Shown here: piece after piece, positions 11,211-20,970 of the stretch
Layout of the letters: every line of letters starts with the position of its first letter
Position numbering within the stretch: position 1 is the stretch's first letter
From: Membranipora membranacea
Lineage: Eukaryota > Bryozoa > Gymnolaemata > Cheilostomatida > Membraniporidae
NCBI GenBank assembly: GCA_914767715.1
Contig: OU612071.1
Span: 18,968,948-19,032,947, forward strand
Direction: 5' to 3'
DNA length: 64,000 nucleotides
Notes under the pieces: generated by a model
Databases searched by the model: none
Told to the model about the DNA's origin: nothing
The model's input: only the letters and a program-made list of their open reading frames with translations
Translations under genes and position numbers: made by a program

Positions 11211-11356
11211 AGTAAAACTTTGATACCCTAGAGTAAAATTTTGGTACCCTAGAGTAAAATTTTGGTACCCTAGAGTAAAATTTTGGTACCCTTGAGTAAA
11301 ATTTTAATACCCTTGAGTAAAATTTTGGTGCCCTTGAGTAAAATTTTAATACCCCT
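11211..11356. repeat. 21-bp tandem repeat array between convergent gene blocks
   Basis: Seven units of GAGTAAAATTTTGGTACCCTA with a few substitutions (GGTACC to AATACC). The array lies just past the ATPase C-terminus, where the rightward and leftward gene blocks meet. The open frame through it simply translates the repeat and is not a gene. Confidence 0.85.
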
Positions 11357-11572
11357 CGGTATTAAAATATTAAATACTCATAAATCTTTTCATCACAAGT
11401 TTCCCACCCACGGGTTAACCCTCGGTGTAGTACCATTCGAGACGTCGTCACATGAATTTATAATATAGCTTAATGAGTGCCACCTCTAAGAGCTGCGCGT
11501 GTGATGGTTGCATAAATTTGAGTCCGGCATTATAGCGATATCCCGGTTGTAAGACGTGGCTACAAGATACCG
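11357..11572. other. Spacer between convergent Polinton gene blocks
   Basis: No gene or motif recognised. It separates the tandem array from the stop codon of the leftward block's last gene. Confidence 0.4.
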
Positions 11573-11908
11573 TTATGGCTCTTGAGTCATTGGGAGTGAG
11601 TGGATATACTGTGTGGTGCTTACGTCATCAACCTGCAAAGTTGATTCTTTTACTTCTCCATGAGCCTTAGACAGTACTATCTTGTCACCTGTAGGGGAGG
11701 GTATTTTGGGGATTTTGTCATTTAAGTGTTCAGGGGTTATTTCTGACTCTTGCATGTCACCACCAACGGTAGAAACCAAGACTTTACCACCTGAGGGGTC
11801 TGAGAGCTTGGATACTTTGTTACCAGTGAGTTGATACTCAACATCTTCCAGTACCTCATTGATATCAGGGCCAGAGGCTGGATCTTCGTTAAAACAATTT
11901 ACAGGCAT
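11573..11908 (-). CDS. Possible fibre-like virion protein
   Basis: An intact 111-codon frame starting at ATG 11,908, preceded on its strand by TATAATAAA, the element's start signature. Two imperfect repeats are visible: GGKVLVSTVGGDMQESEITP and GDKIVLSKAHGEVKESTL. Short Gly/Ser/Val repeats of this kind resemble trimeric beta-repeat stalks of viral fibres, but I cannot name a family and the fibre role is inference. It follows the protease gene by a few bases. It is one of the few frames in the element without a visible lesion. Confidence 0.5.
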   Translation of the reverse strand: MPVNCFNEDPASGPDINEVLEDVEYQLTGNKVSKLSDPSGGKVLVSTVGGDMQESEITPEHLNDKIPKIPSPTGDKIVLSKAHGEVKESTLQVDDVSTTQYIHSLPMTQEP

Positions 11909-11912
11909 TTTA

Positions 11913-12274
11913 TTATACTCGAAATATGCTGAGCAAAAATTCTTCCGGATCTTTACCAGAGCTCATGGCTTCCAAAAATCCCAAACACAAATGTCCACAA
12001 AAAGGTGGATCGTAGCTATTTTGAATATCCAAACAGTTATACTTTATTTCCTGATTTCCAACTGGATCTAAAAATTCTTCATGGAAGCCATAACTATCAA
12101 AACGGTTTTGTGCAAAGCCGTCCAATGAGTTCCAGGACCGGTTGAGTCATCTAAATTCAACACGCCACAGCCTCGGGTTAAGTTATTCGGTAACATATCG
12201 CGCATATAACAACCCATGAAGCCAGGGAACTTGGAACCGTGAAATATAATGTCGTAATTAGATAACGGTTTTAT
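11913..12274 (-). pseudogene. Adenain-type cysteine protease, frameshifted
   Basis: This C5/Ulp1-fold protease processes capsid precursors. The first frame contains FPGFMGCYMRDMLP and the catalytic histidine block NLDDSTGPGTHW. After a one-base frame change at about 12,122 the next frame carries RFDSYGF (acidic member of the triad) and the glutamine and nucleophile region around PPFCGHLCLGFL. The order His, Asp, Gln, Cys matches adenain. No ATG is present where the start is expected: the codon at 12,274-12,272 is ATA following AATAAA, so a lost initiation codon (ATG to ATA) is likely. Confidence 0.85.
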
Positions 12275-12282
12275 TTTATTTT

Positions 12283-13008
12283 TTAAAACAGAACGTTCAG
12301 TAGGGGTATGTCTCCCAGCACTGGCACCTTGTTTCCAGGAAGACCAAACAACTTTCCCAGCAGTCCGCTGCAGTACTTTTGGGTCATTTGATCTAGACGC
12401 TGTTGTGCCTTTTTTTTTAACCCTGCGACGCCACTGATAAGATAACGTCCTTGGCGTTGTTAATCTCAGACTTTGACAAACCGCTACCCGAAAGAGTTGG
12501 TAGTAGAGAGGCTGCTAGAGAAGCCAACAGAGACAAAAATCCGCCAGTCTTTTTGTACTTGGTAGATGAAATCAAACCGTTAATCTCGTTAGGTGTTAGC
12601 TCCACTGTTACATTACCACCCTTGTAGGGTTTAAGCTCAAGCCCTTTACCCCCGTATGGTTTCAGCTGTAGACCTCTACCCCTACTCTTATCATCACCTG
12701 TAGCCTTTCTCAACAGTTTATTGGCACTGTAACTGGCCGCACCCGATAGCGCTCCCGTCGCTACTGCGGGCCCCAGAGTTTTTGCAACCGGTGCTATAAG
12801 TTTCATGGCTGGTCCAATTAGTTTAAACAATGCCCCCAAAAATCGACCTTGAGTTTTCATATGCATAAGCTGCTTTTTACTGAACTTTAGCGGCTTAGCT
12901 GTAAGCCCTTCCAACTGTCCTTTTGTAAGATATACGGGTACATTACCCGTTACGGAGTACTTTGTGAATGATACAGGCGTACCATTATCAACGGCTGATG
13001 CAAGCTTT
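12283..13008 (-). pseudogene. pVI-like membrane-active minor virion protein
   Basis: The main frame runs from about 13,008 (no ATG; the first in-frame start-like codon is TTG 12,914) to a TAA at 12,417. It carries an amphipathic, glycine- and alanine-rich stretch (LIGPAMKLIAPVAKTLGP), two short copies of a (L)QLKPYGGKG-like motif and a second hydrophobic block GGFLSLLASLAASLLP. The layout matches the membrane-lytic, adenovirus pVI-like proteins of Polintons and adintoviruses. Past the stop, a run of nine A residues leads into another frame open to 12,283 that ends GLLGKLFGLPG..IPLLNVLF; it looks like the original C-terminus displaced by a frameshift. Confidence 0.65.
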
Positions 13009-13118
13009 TATTACTTGGCAATCTGTTAAACCAATATTTATTTTCGTATACATTATATTTATTTTACGTTTTTTATGGTCAATAAAACCATAAAAAAACT
13101 AACTCAATATTAAATTTT

Positions 13119-14243
13119 TTAACGAAGATTTACATTCATTTTCTTACCATCACCCGTAAACGTCAAATCTCGATCCGAAAGCATGGTAACGTGCACTCTA
13201 TAATTGACCCCCGCATTCAGCCTAGCCCTGAGCTGAAGAGTAGTTGCGCTGTCATTTACAGCCTCTGGCATTCTTTCGAGGTCAAAGTGGTATACCGGAT
13301 ATCTTGACAAAAAATCAGACTTTGTAATAAGCATGCCGGAATCATACTTGTTGTCAATTCCCCTATAGTTCAGCAAATCGCCATAAGGTCTACCCACTTG
13401 CTTGCTAGCAAAGTCCACCGAGTACGGAAATCTAGGGTGTCTATCACCGTTTGCAGTTAGTGAAATTTCATTAACGGCGCAAGGGTCAAATAATGCATTG
13501 TTCTTTGTCTGATCACCTTCCTTGTCCCGTAGTCGAAACGCTACAAATACGTGCCTAGGACGGTCAGTTTTCCTAAATTGCGTAATATCCCAAGACATGT
13601 CCGTGTTGTTGGCGAATACCTTATCAAAATACTTTACTTGTTGAAATGGAGCTTGCATTTCCTACTTTTCACTGATAAACTTGAGCAGCTTGGTGCTGGA
13701 CTCTGGATTGGGAATTACTCTAGGCATCCACAAACTCAGTCCAGTGAGCTTTACTTTGGCGTCTGCATCACCTTTCCTATACAACGCATTGTCCTGATTC
13801 GTAGCTTTTTGAAACTCCACCGTGTGAGTCATACCGTAAAACACCTTATTTACACCCCTAGCGAAGCCAAATATATGCGGCAGGGGAATACAGAGATCAA
13901 ACTTCTTATGAGCCTTTCGCGTAACAAATCCGGTGTTGGTATCAGCTGTATCATTATCTTTCGTATCTTTTGCTATCATGAGTTGTTCACCCATAGAGTT
14001 TACGTAGTCATCCGAGTAGTCTACCAGAGATGTTATCAGCGACGCTTCTCCCGGCTTTTCCACTATTTCCACGGCTTGGTTGTCAATATTATAGATTGCC
14101 CTATCAAAAAGATGGAGAGGTCCATTGTTAACAAATGCCACTTTATCAGCGGCGGCGTACAAGCTTTCATCAGCTGCCTTAACAATCTCACCCGTCATTT
14201 GTAGATACGCTTCTTTAGGCAAAACCCACCATGGGTTGCTCAT
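13119..14243 (-). pseudogene. Major capsid protein, double jelly roll (hexon-like)
   Basis: Forms the trimeric hexons of the capsid. Starts at ATG 14,243 (MSNPWWVLPKEAYLQM), although the frame is open further upstream to a TAATAAATA near 14,290, so the true N-terminus may be longer. The hallmark block FDLCIPLPHIFGFARG lies near residue 115 and is followed by LTGLSLWMPRVIPNPE. After 193 residues there is one in-frame TAG (13,664-13,662). The same frame then continues unbroken for 180 codons to TAA at 13,119. Nothing else is wrong with the frame, so the lesion is a single nonsense codon. It is flanked by the pVI-like gene, as in other Polintons. Confidence 0.9.
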
Positions 14244-14304
14244 CCAATTGCAAAAATTCTGGAGTAATCTTTGTTGCCAACGTATTTATTATTTATTTAT
14301 TATA

Positions 14305-14567
14305 CTAAAAATTGTTCACAATGGCTTCTAATTCCGCCTTACGCATTTTATACACGCCTTTTACTCCCATCTCCTTAGCCTTTTTACATAGCTCCGGCAA
14401 ATTTACTCGATTAATATAGGGTCTCGACCCTACTAACATTCCATTATGATAAAAAATAGTCGGGTTAGATGGTTCAACCCATCGGCCCTCGGTCTCACGC
14501 ATCTCAGTAAAATACGCTTTATCCCTCGCTTCCCAAAATATTTTGAACGGAAAATCTTTCCCAATCT
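14305..14567 (-). CDS. Short SAP-like motif protein, 5' end disturbed
   Basis: The frame from ATG 14,502 encodes 65 residues and is open upstream to about 14,567. The C-terminal half, LCKKAKEMGVKGVYKMRKAE, has the helix-turn-helix spacing of SAP/Rho-N-like nucleic-acid binding motifs, and a similar pattern occurs at the N-terminus of the polymerase gene. Upstream, a different frame containing SLKEDWER suggests a frameshift near 14,570. Its role is unknown; DNA or RNA binding is inference. Confidence 0.45.
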
Positions 14568-14617
14568 TCTTTTAAAGATTACTTTTTATTCGCGTTTCCA
14601 TTTTATTGATGAAGTGT

Positions 14618-14833
14618 TTAAAGTTCCGTTACGAGCGTTTTGCTCCTCCTCCACCTGCTTAGTTTCCTCTCAAGGTTGGCAACTTTGCTCTCATTGGATC
14701 TTAACCGCTTCATAATCTTTAGAGCCCACATACCGAGCAACATTACCAAGTTTGCCCCACCGATTGCTAATGGGCCGTTTACACCTAACACGCTGTCTCC
14801 ACCTGTGCTCGCATCTATTGTTTTATTCACCAT
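14618..14833 (-). CDS. Small membrane protein with coiled coil
   Basis: A 71-codon frame whose ATG (14,833) follows GCAATAA directly, matching the element's start signature. A single hydrophobic segment (IGGANLVMLLGMWALKIM, about residues 24-41) is followed by a charged heptad-like region (RSNESKVANLERKLSRW). The predicted topology is a short N-terminus, one membrane helix and a cytoplasmic coiled coil. I know no family name for it; an envelope or virion membrane role is only inference. Confidence 0.55.
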   Translation of the reverse strand: MVNKTIDASTGGDSVLGVNGPLAIGGANLVMLLGMWALKIMKRLRSNESKVANLERKLSRWRRSKTLVTEL

Positions 14834-14904
14834 TTATTGCATGCCCATTATTGTGTCAGTGTCCACCCATGAGTTGAAGCTCTCCGGATAACCCATCCAT
14901 TTGA

Positions 14905-15906
14905 CTAGAGACTTTTTTGACGTTTACGAATCACTTCTTGCTCGGACTTTTGTAGCTAGGGCTCGTAAAACGTACCCTCTATCTCTTCACCGCCTAAACC
15001 AGCTATTTTGTAGGTGATAGGGGTTGTATATCGTACGGCCGTAACTTTAAACACCTCCTCAGTCCATCGAGCGGTGTAACCTTTTTCAAACTGACTCTTT
15101 TTCTTACCAATGCGTACGAGGTCGCCAACTTCAAACTTTGGCTTTCCCGTTGGTTCTAACGGCGGATATAAACGAGCTCTCACAGCGTCCGAGTTCTCAG
15201 GGTTGCTGGCATCCGTTGGTGTCATATCTATGGACGACTGCACCCTGTTATTGTAATTGTTAACCATCTTATCTAAAACATCGATATATTTTCGTGTGTT
15301 GTTGGCTGTAAAGTACTTGTACAATTTTTCCTTCATGGTTCGGTTCCATCTTTCCACCAAACTTGATTTTTCCTCATTTTCGGTTGAATATATTTCTATC
15401 AGATCTTTTACCCACTTGTTGTAAAATTCTTTCCCTTTATCAAACCATAACTTAACTCCTTTTGGCGGTTTGCTCTTATTTAAAATTTTCTTTAGAGCTC
15501 CCGCTACCTCTTCACCTCTCTTCGTCTTTAATGGCTCCAGCCATCCGTATTTTGAGAACACATCAATCACTGCTAGCAGGTACTTTACCCCATTATTTTC
15601 TTTGGCATGACTGCTGACATCCACCAGATCTGCGGCCCATATCTTATCTATATCAGGCGAATACACTCGTCTCTTTGGAAATTTACGTTTAATAGGCTTA
15701 TGAAGTTCCTCAGCAAGCTCATCCGTCCACACCGGCCTCTTTGGAAATTTAATAGGAGGTTCTACAGCTCCACCCGTAAATTGCCTCTTTTTACATCCGC
15801 AATTCGTGCAATCTCCAGCGCTCATTAATCTACCATTCACCGATATCAGGCTTCTGACATTGCTTGTGTACGCTTTAAACTTACATTTCACACAATAGAT
15901 TGCCAT
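14905..15906 (-). pseudogene. Retroviral-type (rve) integrase
   Basis: Inserts the element and creates the 6-bp duplication. Start ATG 15,906 follows AATAA in the TAAATGG context. Residues 1-45 hold an N-terminal zinc ribbon (CVKC near residue 5 and CTNCGCKK near residue 33). The DDE catalytic core is complete: IWAADLVD, LWFDKGKEF and the glutamate in SSLVERWNRT. A chromodomain-like or SH3-like C-terminal region follows (FEVGDLVRIGKKK, then TYKIAGLGGEEIEGTFYEP). The frame meets a TAG at 14,956-14,958 and then stays open for 16 more codons to a second TAG at 14,905. The family usually continues past FYE with LQK-like residues, so the first TAG is probably a nonsense change that trims the tail. 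This is the best preserved enzyme in the element. Confidence 0.92.
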
Positions 15907-15921
15907 TTATTTTATTTTATT

Positions 15922-18900
15922 TTATATATATATTATGATATTATCCGTGTAGTCTCTTTTATCGTCGAATGCCGACAATGTCTTTTTTATAAAGGTATAG
16001 TTTTTCAGCTCGTGTAGCCTCGAAAGGATAACGCTCATTTTAGCATCGGGGGCAGGGTTCCCTGTAAAGAGGCAGCTCCTGTAAGTATCAAAGGTCAAAC
16101 TCTTCGCTACACCCTTTTTTACCCTCTTACACTTATTCATCTGCCAATCTTCAAACTTGACGCAATAGCTTTTAGATCTTAAACACACAAACTCTGATAT
16201 AGGTTGACCGCCTCCTTCATCCTTTGGTAATCCAATTACCTTTTTGTTTTTCGAGCTATAACTCTGGTGTTCTCCGGGGTAATTGCTCGTGTCGTATTTT
16301 CCTAGAGGCATTTCCTTGTAAAAGTCTTCCGTCTCAATATATAACACAAAGCTGTCGGTATCCGTATACATCATTCTTGCGTCTGGGTACTGCTTTTTAA
16401 TATCGTTGTAATACCAGTCGTACATGAGGGTCTTGAATATATCCAATACGGCTTGTCCTACGTAAATGGGTTTGTTTAGAGTCACACTAGCTCGATTCAT
16501 CAAAAATCCAGATCTCGTTAAAATCCTTAGTGCATTTAAACTTGGGATTCTTGATCCTCTTCTGTTTAACATCATCGTCCGTGGTGAGCTTGACATCTAT
16601 TCTATTTCTAACGTTTTCCATGGTCTTTCAAAAAAACGCGTTGTTCATTAACTTAAAAAAATCTTTTTCAAAATCCGTCTTAGCTTCTTTTCTGAGGTTG
16701 GTGTTAAGTTCAATGTAAGGCTTCATCCAAGCGGACTGTTTAAATTTTAGCACTCTGTGCACTTTGGTAAGCTTCAACCCGAGCTGAAGATATGTGGCTA
16801 GAGCCTTATGGTGAACCACGTAATTTTTCTTATTACTCAGATTAGGTACGAGCTTGGGAGCTACGCCGTATTTAGGCTCTCCCATAAAATTCATCGGCCC
16901 TACTGACTTCATATAGTCTGACCACTCACCGGGGCAAAGGGACTCCGGAGCCAGTGGAAAGTCGTTTTGCTTAGCGTGCAACTCCTTCGGACATTCCAAA
17001 TCAACTTCCGCGATAAAACCTTCATCATCGTCCACAAAATCCAGGTCCAACATGTCGTCCTCAAGCTGTACCCATTCAAAACCACCCATTGGCAACTTTT
17101 GGGACATGGCCCATCCGTATAGGTTGTTCATATCCATATACATTACATAGCTGCTCGGTTGCTTTTTATCATAGTCTTTCAGATACGGATTGTTAGCCTT
17201 GGCGTATCTTAAACCCCCACAGGTAGACACACCACCCCTAATACCGCTCTCAAAAAAGTTATACATGTCCACGTTCGATAAAAGCTCCAGCTCCTGTCCA
17301 GTATTTTTCAACAGCGCATCCTCGCTCAATGATGGTAATGATATATAGTGACATGGATCTAGCTTATAGGTATCCATTGCCATTTTTCTAAAACTTTCAA
17401 AAACGTCGGTCAACAATAATACATCCGTCTTCAAATAGAGGTCGTGATAATCGCCAAGGTTTTTACATCCCATTTTCTTCCAAACGTGCACGGCGTGTTT
17501 GTGTTCCACTTGGCTTATGGTTTCCCCGTTGTTTAAGGAACTGGAAAAAGCTTCAATTGGTGGTAACTCAGTCTCATTAAATCTCTCAAACGAGTTCATA
17601 TACTCATATGGATACACACCTTTTCTAGCTAACAGCTCGAATCGCGTTGGGAATTCTTTTTTCAGGTAAGGCAAGTTTCCTCCTACCCCTTTAGCTAATT
17701 TTTCCAGGGATGCATTCAAATGTTTCAAACTGTCCATAAACTGGAACCTACCTATCGTCATGGACATATATTTTTCATCCGTGCTGGCAATTACATCTAT
17801 GCTACCCCTCACCTTTTCTCCCTCAACCTTACCGCGGTAGGCCTTGGTTATTAGGTGCGAGTCGTATCCTTTCAGGTTATGAAGTATAACCTTGATTTTT
17901 TTGGTCTGCCTATGCCTCAGGTTGCACTTAGTATGGGCTGAACCTCTATACAAACCAGAAATGTGATCGTGATCTCTAACCGGGTGGTTGTCTACCATAT
18001 CTTCAAAACTGTTCTCTTTACCGCACATATAACACTCGGTAGACTTTTTGAACTCTACTCGTTGCTCCGGGGTGATTATCATCTTGGCCACGGGGATTTC
18101 ATCCACCATCCTTGGCACAACATCCAGCTCCTTAAAGAATTTGTCCATGGTATCTTTACCTCTATGCTGGTAGAATCTCAAAGACTTACCCATGCGATTC
18201 ACCAAATGGACGGCAAAGCCGCAGGCCGTGTGCACCCCAGTCGCTTTATCCATAACTGACTCAAAATCCGAATACACTACATAAGGAACTTTTTCCATCT
18301 TCATTAAGTTTTTAAACTTTACCACGCTACCCTTCTAGGGCATTTTTACCAAGCATTTGCCATCGTGTAAAGCTAAGCACCTTTCTTTGTGTTCATTCAA
18401 AGTTCTTTCGGAACCAAAATGGCTCAGGCATCTTAGACAAGTTAGCTTACCACCGTGAGTTTGGTCAGTTTGCTTATACATTAATGCAGACATTCTCTTA
18501 ATCAACATATAGTGACCTTTATACAATATTAAATTTAGAACTTTTGTCAGGCCAATTTTATATAGCCGTGAGTCCGTATGCAAGATATCCAATCTTTCGT
18601 TACTCCACCCAAAAACATTTATAATTAAGTTATTTCTATTGGCAAACTTTTGTACGTCCGTAATCTTTGTCGGGTAAGATATATCCGTGTCATCAAGCTC
18701 CTTATCATACGGCGTATAATTACTAAGTCTGGACGAATTATCATCCGCTGGGTGTGGATATGCATTCACCGACCGCAGAAAACACTTTTTATCCTTTAGA
18801 ATGTCGGGGTTCTCGGCTTCTATTAACTTTATCAACCGTTTTTTAGTCGTTTTGGTATTGTAATCAATACCAAGCTGTCTCGCCACACCCCGTATTTCAT

Positions 18901-19746
18901 CTAGGGGTGGATAACCGCTGTTATTCACATTTATCACAGATTTCGTTACCTCCAAACTTTTTGGTGTTTTAACATAAGTACCACCCCTCAAAGGTACATA
19001 CTCGTAAAGCTCTATAAGAAACCTATTAACCATTTCCAATATCCACCCTGACCCTCTGGACGTATACTCATCCATTCGTAACTTCATCCTCTCTAATTGC
19101 TCCAAAATTTCTGCCTCCAAGCTCGTGTCTGGTAATATCACTCGAGGCATTTGACCGCGGGTTCCCCAAAACCTACTCGTGGCTTCATCACCGTCCGGCT
19201 TTACAAACCTGGCCTCCAAACCAATCCTAAACTTCTTTCCACGACCTGAAAGCTCACGAATTCTTTTTATAATAATTGGTATAGCTTGCTCTAAAACATA
19301 ATCCACGTCACTAGACCGATAATCTCCCACATCGGCATAAAATTTGTTGGTCGTGCCATTGATAAATGTATTAACTAACTGAACTTCCGGAGCCTCCGTA
19401 GCGTTTCCCCCCAGCAGCTCTAACAGCTCAGCCTTCTTCGCTCTAGCCGTGAAAGCTATTCCCCTAGCCCTAGCTAAGGCTTTCAGCTCGTGTATCCTTA
19501 AATCTTGTACGGTAGCGTGCGGTGGTTTTACGTTTTTATCTATAATGTTTTCCAAATCCGCTCTCTTCATACGGCTGACATTTTAAATCCGCGTCTCTTT
19601 ACCTCCTCCTTCAACCACCTCATGTTTCCATCTCCAAACAAATTCCTGATGTCTTCAACCGGGGCACGTAAACGTTTTATACCCTTCACTCTTATGGGTA
19701 TACCAAAATTGGTGTACCCTAAAATTTTATTTACTCTCTTCTCCAT
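15922..19746 (-). pseudogene. Protein-primed family B DNA polymerase (pPolB)
   Basis: Replicates the element by protein priming. The likely start is ATG 19,746 behind TATAATAA; a frame change near 19,575 joins the ~55-codon leader to the 19,570 frame. That frame (411 codons) holds SAP-like motifs near both ends of its first half and a C2H2-like CLRCLSHFGSERTLNEHKERC. It stops at a single in-frame TAG (18,337-18,335), after which the same frame resumes. Exonuclease motifs are VYSDFES, HNLKGYDSH and YLKTDVLLL. An HNH-like insert (CYMCG, VRDHDHISGLYRG, CNLRH) lies between Exo I and Exo II. Polymerase motifs are A (YMDMNNLYGWAM), B (KLMNNAFF, followed by TGA at 16,628-16,630 where glycine is expected) and C (YTDTDS). 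A further frame change lies near 16,510. About 1275 codons in total, a normal length. Confidence 0.93.
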
Positions 19747-19754
19747 TTATTATA
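19744..19754 (-). promoter_or_regulatory. TATAATAAATG start motif of the polymerase gene
   Basis: The reverse complement reads TATAATAAATG and decides the proposed start at 19,746, upstream of the longer intact frame that begins at 19,570. It lies 50 bp inside the right inverted repeat. Confidence 0.5.
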
Positions 19755-19795
19755 AGGGTTTTATTAATGATACTAATCCTTCAAGGGTAGGTTCA

Positions 19796-20137
19796 AGCCC
19801 TTTAGTTGTATCCATAGACCTTAAGCCTATGGGTACAAATGAGTACTCACAAAAATTCAAAAATAGAGAAGAGAGTTAATAAAATTCTAGGGTACACCTT
19901 ACGGGGTTCCAGGGGGCTGTGTTTCCACACGCGATGTTTCCGGCCTTCAAAAGAGCGGTTCGCGTTTCCCCCTTCACCCATTTATTATACTAATCCCTTA
20001 AGGGTAGGTTCAATCAATTTTCGAATCTTATCTCGTTTTATTTATTATACACAAAAACTGACTCACTTCATCAGCCAGCGCATCCAAAAATGCTCGGGCG
20101 GAAAAAGTGAGCCAGATCAGCCTTTTCACATACTACT
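19796..20137 (-). repeat. Polinton right terminal inverted repeat
   Basis: Reverse complement of the left repeat; outer end TACTACT adjoining the CATGGT duplication. It is about 56 bp shorter than the left copy because it has one instead of two copies of the 36-bp Pu-rich/CCGCCCGAG block. The open frame at 19,839 on the plus strand is a by-product of a copied polymerase leader. Confidence 0.92.
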
Positions 20138-20143
20138 CATGGT
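20138..20143. repeat. Right target-site duplication CATGGT
   Basis: Exact copy of 7830-7835, directly outside the right inverted repeat. Confidence 0.9.
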
Positions 20144-20268
20144 TATTATATCTTTTCATAACAAAGTCACATAGTTAGAACTTTAAAACTATGGGTTAAA
20201 AGTTGTCCAGAAACAGTTCTGTCAATCTTATTATTGAATTCCTGCAATTTGGAAAATTGTCAAGATAG
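20144..20268. repeat. Dispersed repeat split by the Polinton (right part)
   Basis: TATATCTTTTCATAACAA(A/G)GTCACA here matches 57,518-57,545, and TGCAATTTGGAAAATTG..AAGAT matches about 57,566-57,590. It completes the repeat whose left part ends at 7835. Confidence 0.65.
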
Positions 20269-20554
20269 TACTTTGTCGCAAGATTAATGCTCCAATGCCA
20301 GGAGCCCTCAGGTCAGCCTCCACAAAAGATATTATCGGAAGCGCAATGGACTCAGACGTAAATCATATTGAAATCACCACCTTCCTGTCCTCAAATTGAT
20401 GAGATGTAACAGGGAGTGATTTGGTGTAATTTGGTGAAGAGCTATTGCAATATGAAGGTAACTTAGTATGATCATTTTAGTCATCCTTAGATTTTTGTTT
20501 CAATGCATTTCATTGAAAGATTTTTATCATGTCTAATGAAAGCTAAGTCTATTC

Positions 20555-20970
20555 AGATGTGGTGACACTCCACAGCATGAAAGTACACAACAAAAACAAA
20601 AACAAAAACATGGTAGAGATGATTTGTACAATCACTATTGTGCTAGTCGGCCAGCAACAGAGGGTCATGTGCAATCATTCTGTTGGTTAGCCCCATACAG
20701 GCGCCGCAACATTCAACGGCATTAAAGAAGGCAATCGAAAAGAACATTGTAAATAATTTAAACAATCAAAACTGAGCTAGTCAACTGACAACATAGGGTA
20801 ATGTGCAACAATTCTGTGGTTTAACCCCACACAATGAGGTGACATGCCACAGCATGAAAGAATGTGGTAAACAAAAAATATAGAAGTTTTTTAATCAATC
20901 ATTCCTTTGCTAGTATGCCTATATCAATTTTCACTAGCAATGCCTACTAGCAAATCATGTGTCTGATATC
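20555..20970. repeat. Diverged ~133-bp tandem repeat, about three units
   Basis: Phrases GTGACACTCCACAGCATGAAA (20,562), a weaker relative near 20,700 and GTGACATGCCACAGCATGAAA (20,829) recur. So do GCTAGTC..CCAGCAACAGAGGGT-like blocks near 20,643 and 20,776. A related single unit appears near 25,120. No coding content. Confidence 0.5.

Larger units (their letters stand above)
7836..20137. mobile_element. Polinton/Maverick (adintovirus-like) DNA element
   Basis: A 12.3-kb element bounded by inverted repeats starting AGTAGT and by a perfect 6-bp target duplication. It encodes the diagnostic Polinton set: protein-primed DNA polymerase B, rve integrase, adenain-type protease, A32-like packaging ATPase, double-jelly-roll major capsid protein and penton-like minor capsid protein. 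It also carries a pVI-like membrane-active protein and a phospholipase-A2-like protein. Genes run inward from both ends in two convergent blocks. The size is below the 15-20 kb usual for Polintons, and no accessory block is present. Frameshifts or nonsense codons in almost all genes show that this copy cannot make a full set of intact proteins. It is an old integrated virus-like element in an animal genome. Confidence 0.97.

Noticed and set aside
11283-11468. Leu/Ile/Pro repeat frame in the Polinton
   Set aside because: It is a translation of the 21-bp tandem array.
13551-14204. A 217-codon plus-strand frame
   Set aside because: It is antisense to the major capsid gene, whose family motifs are on the minus strand.
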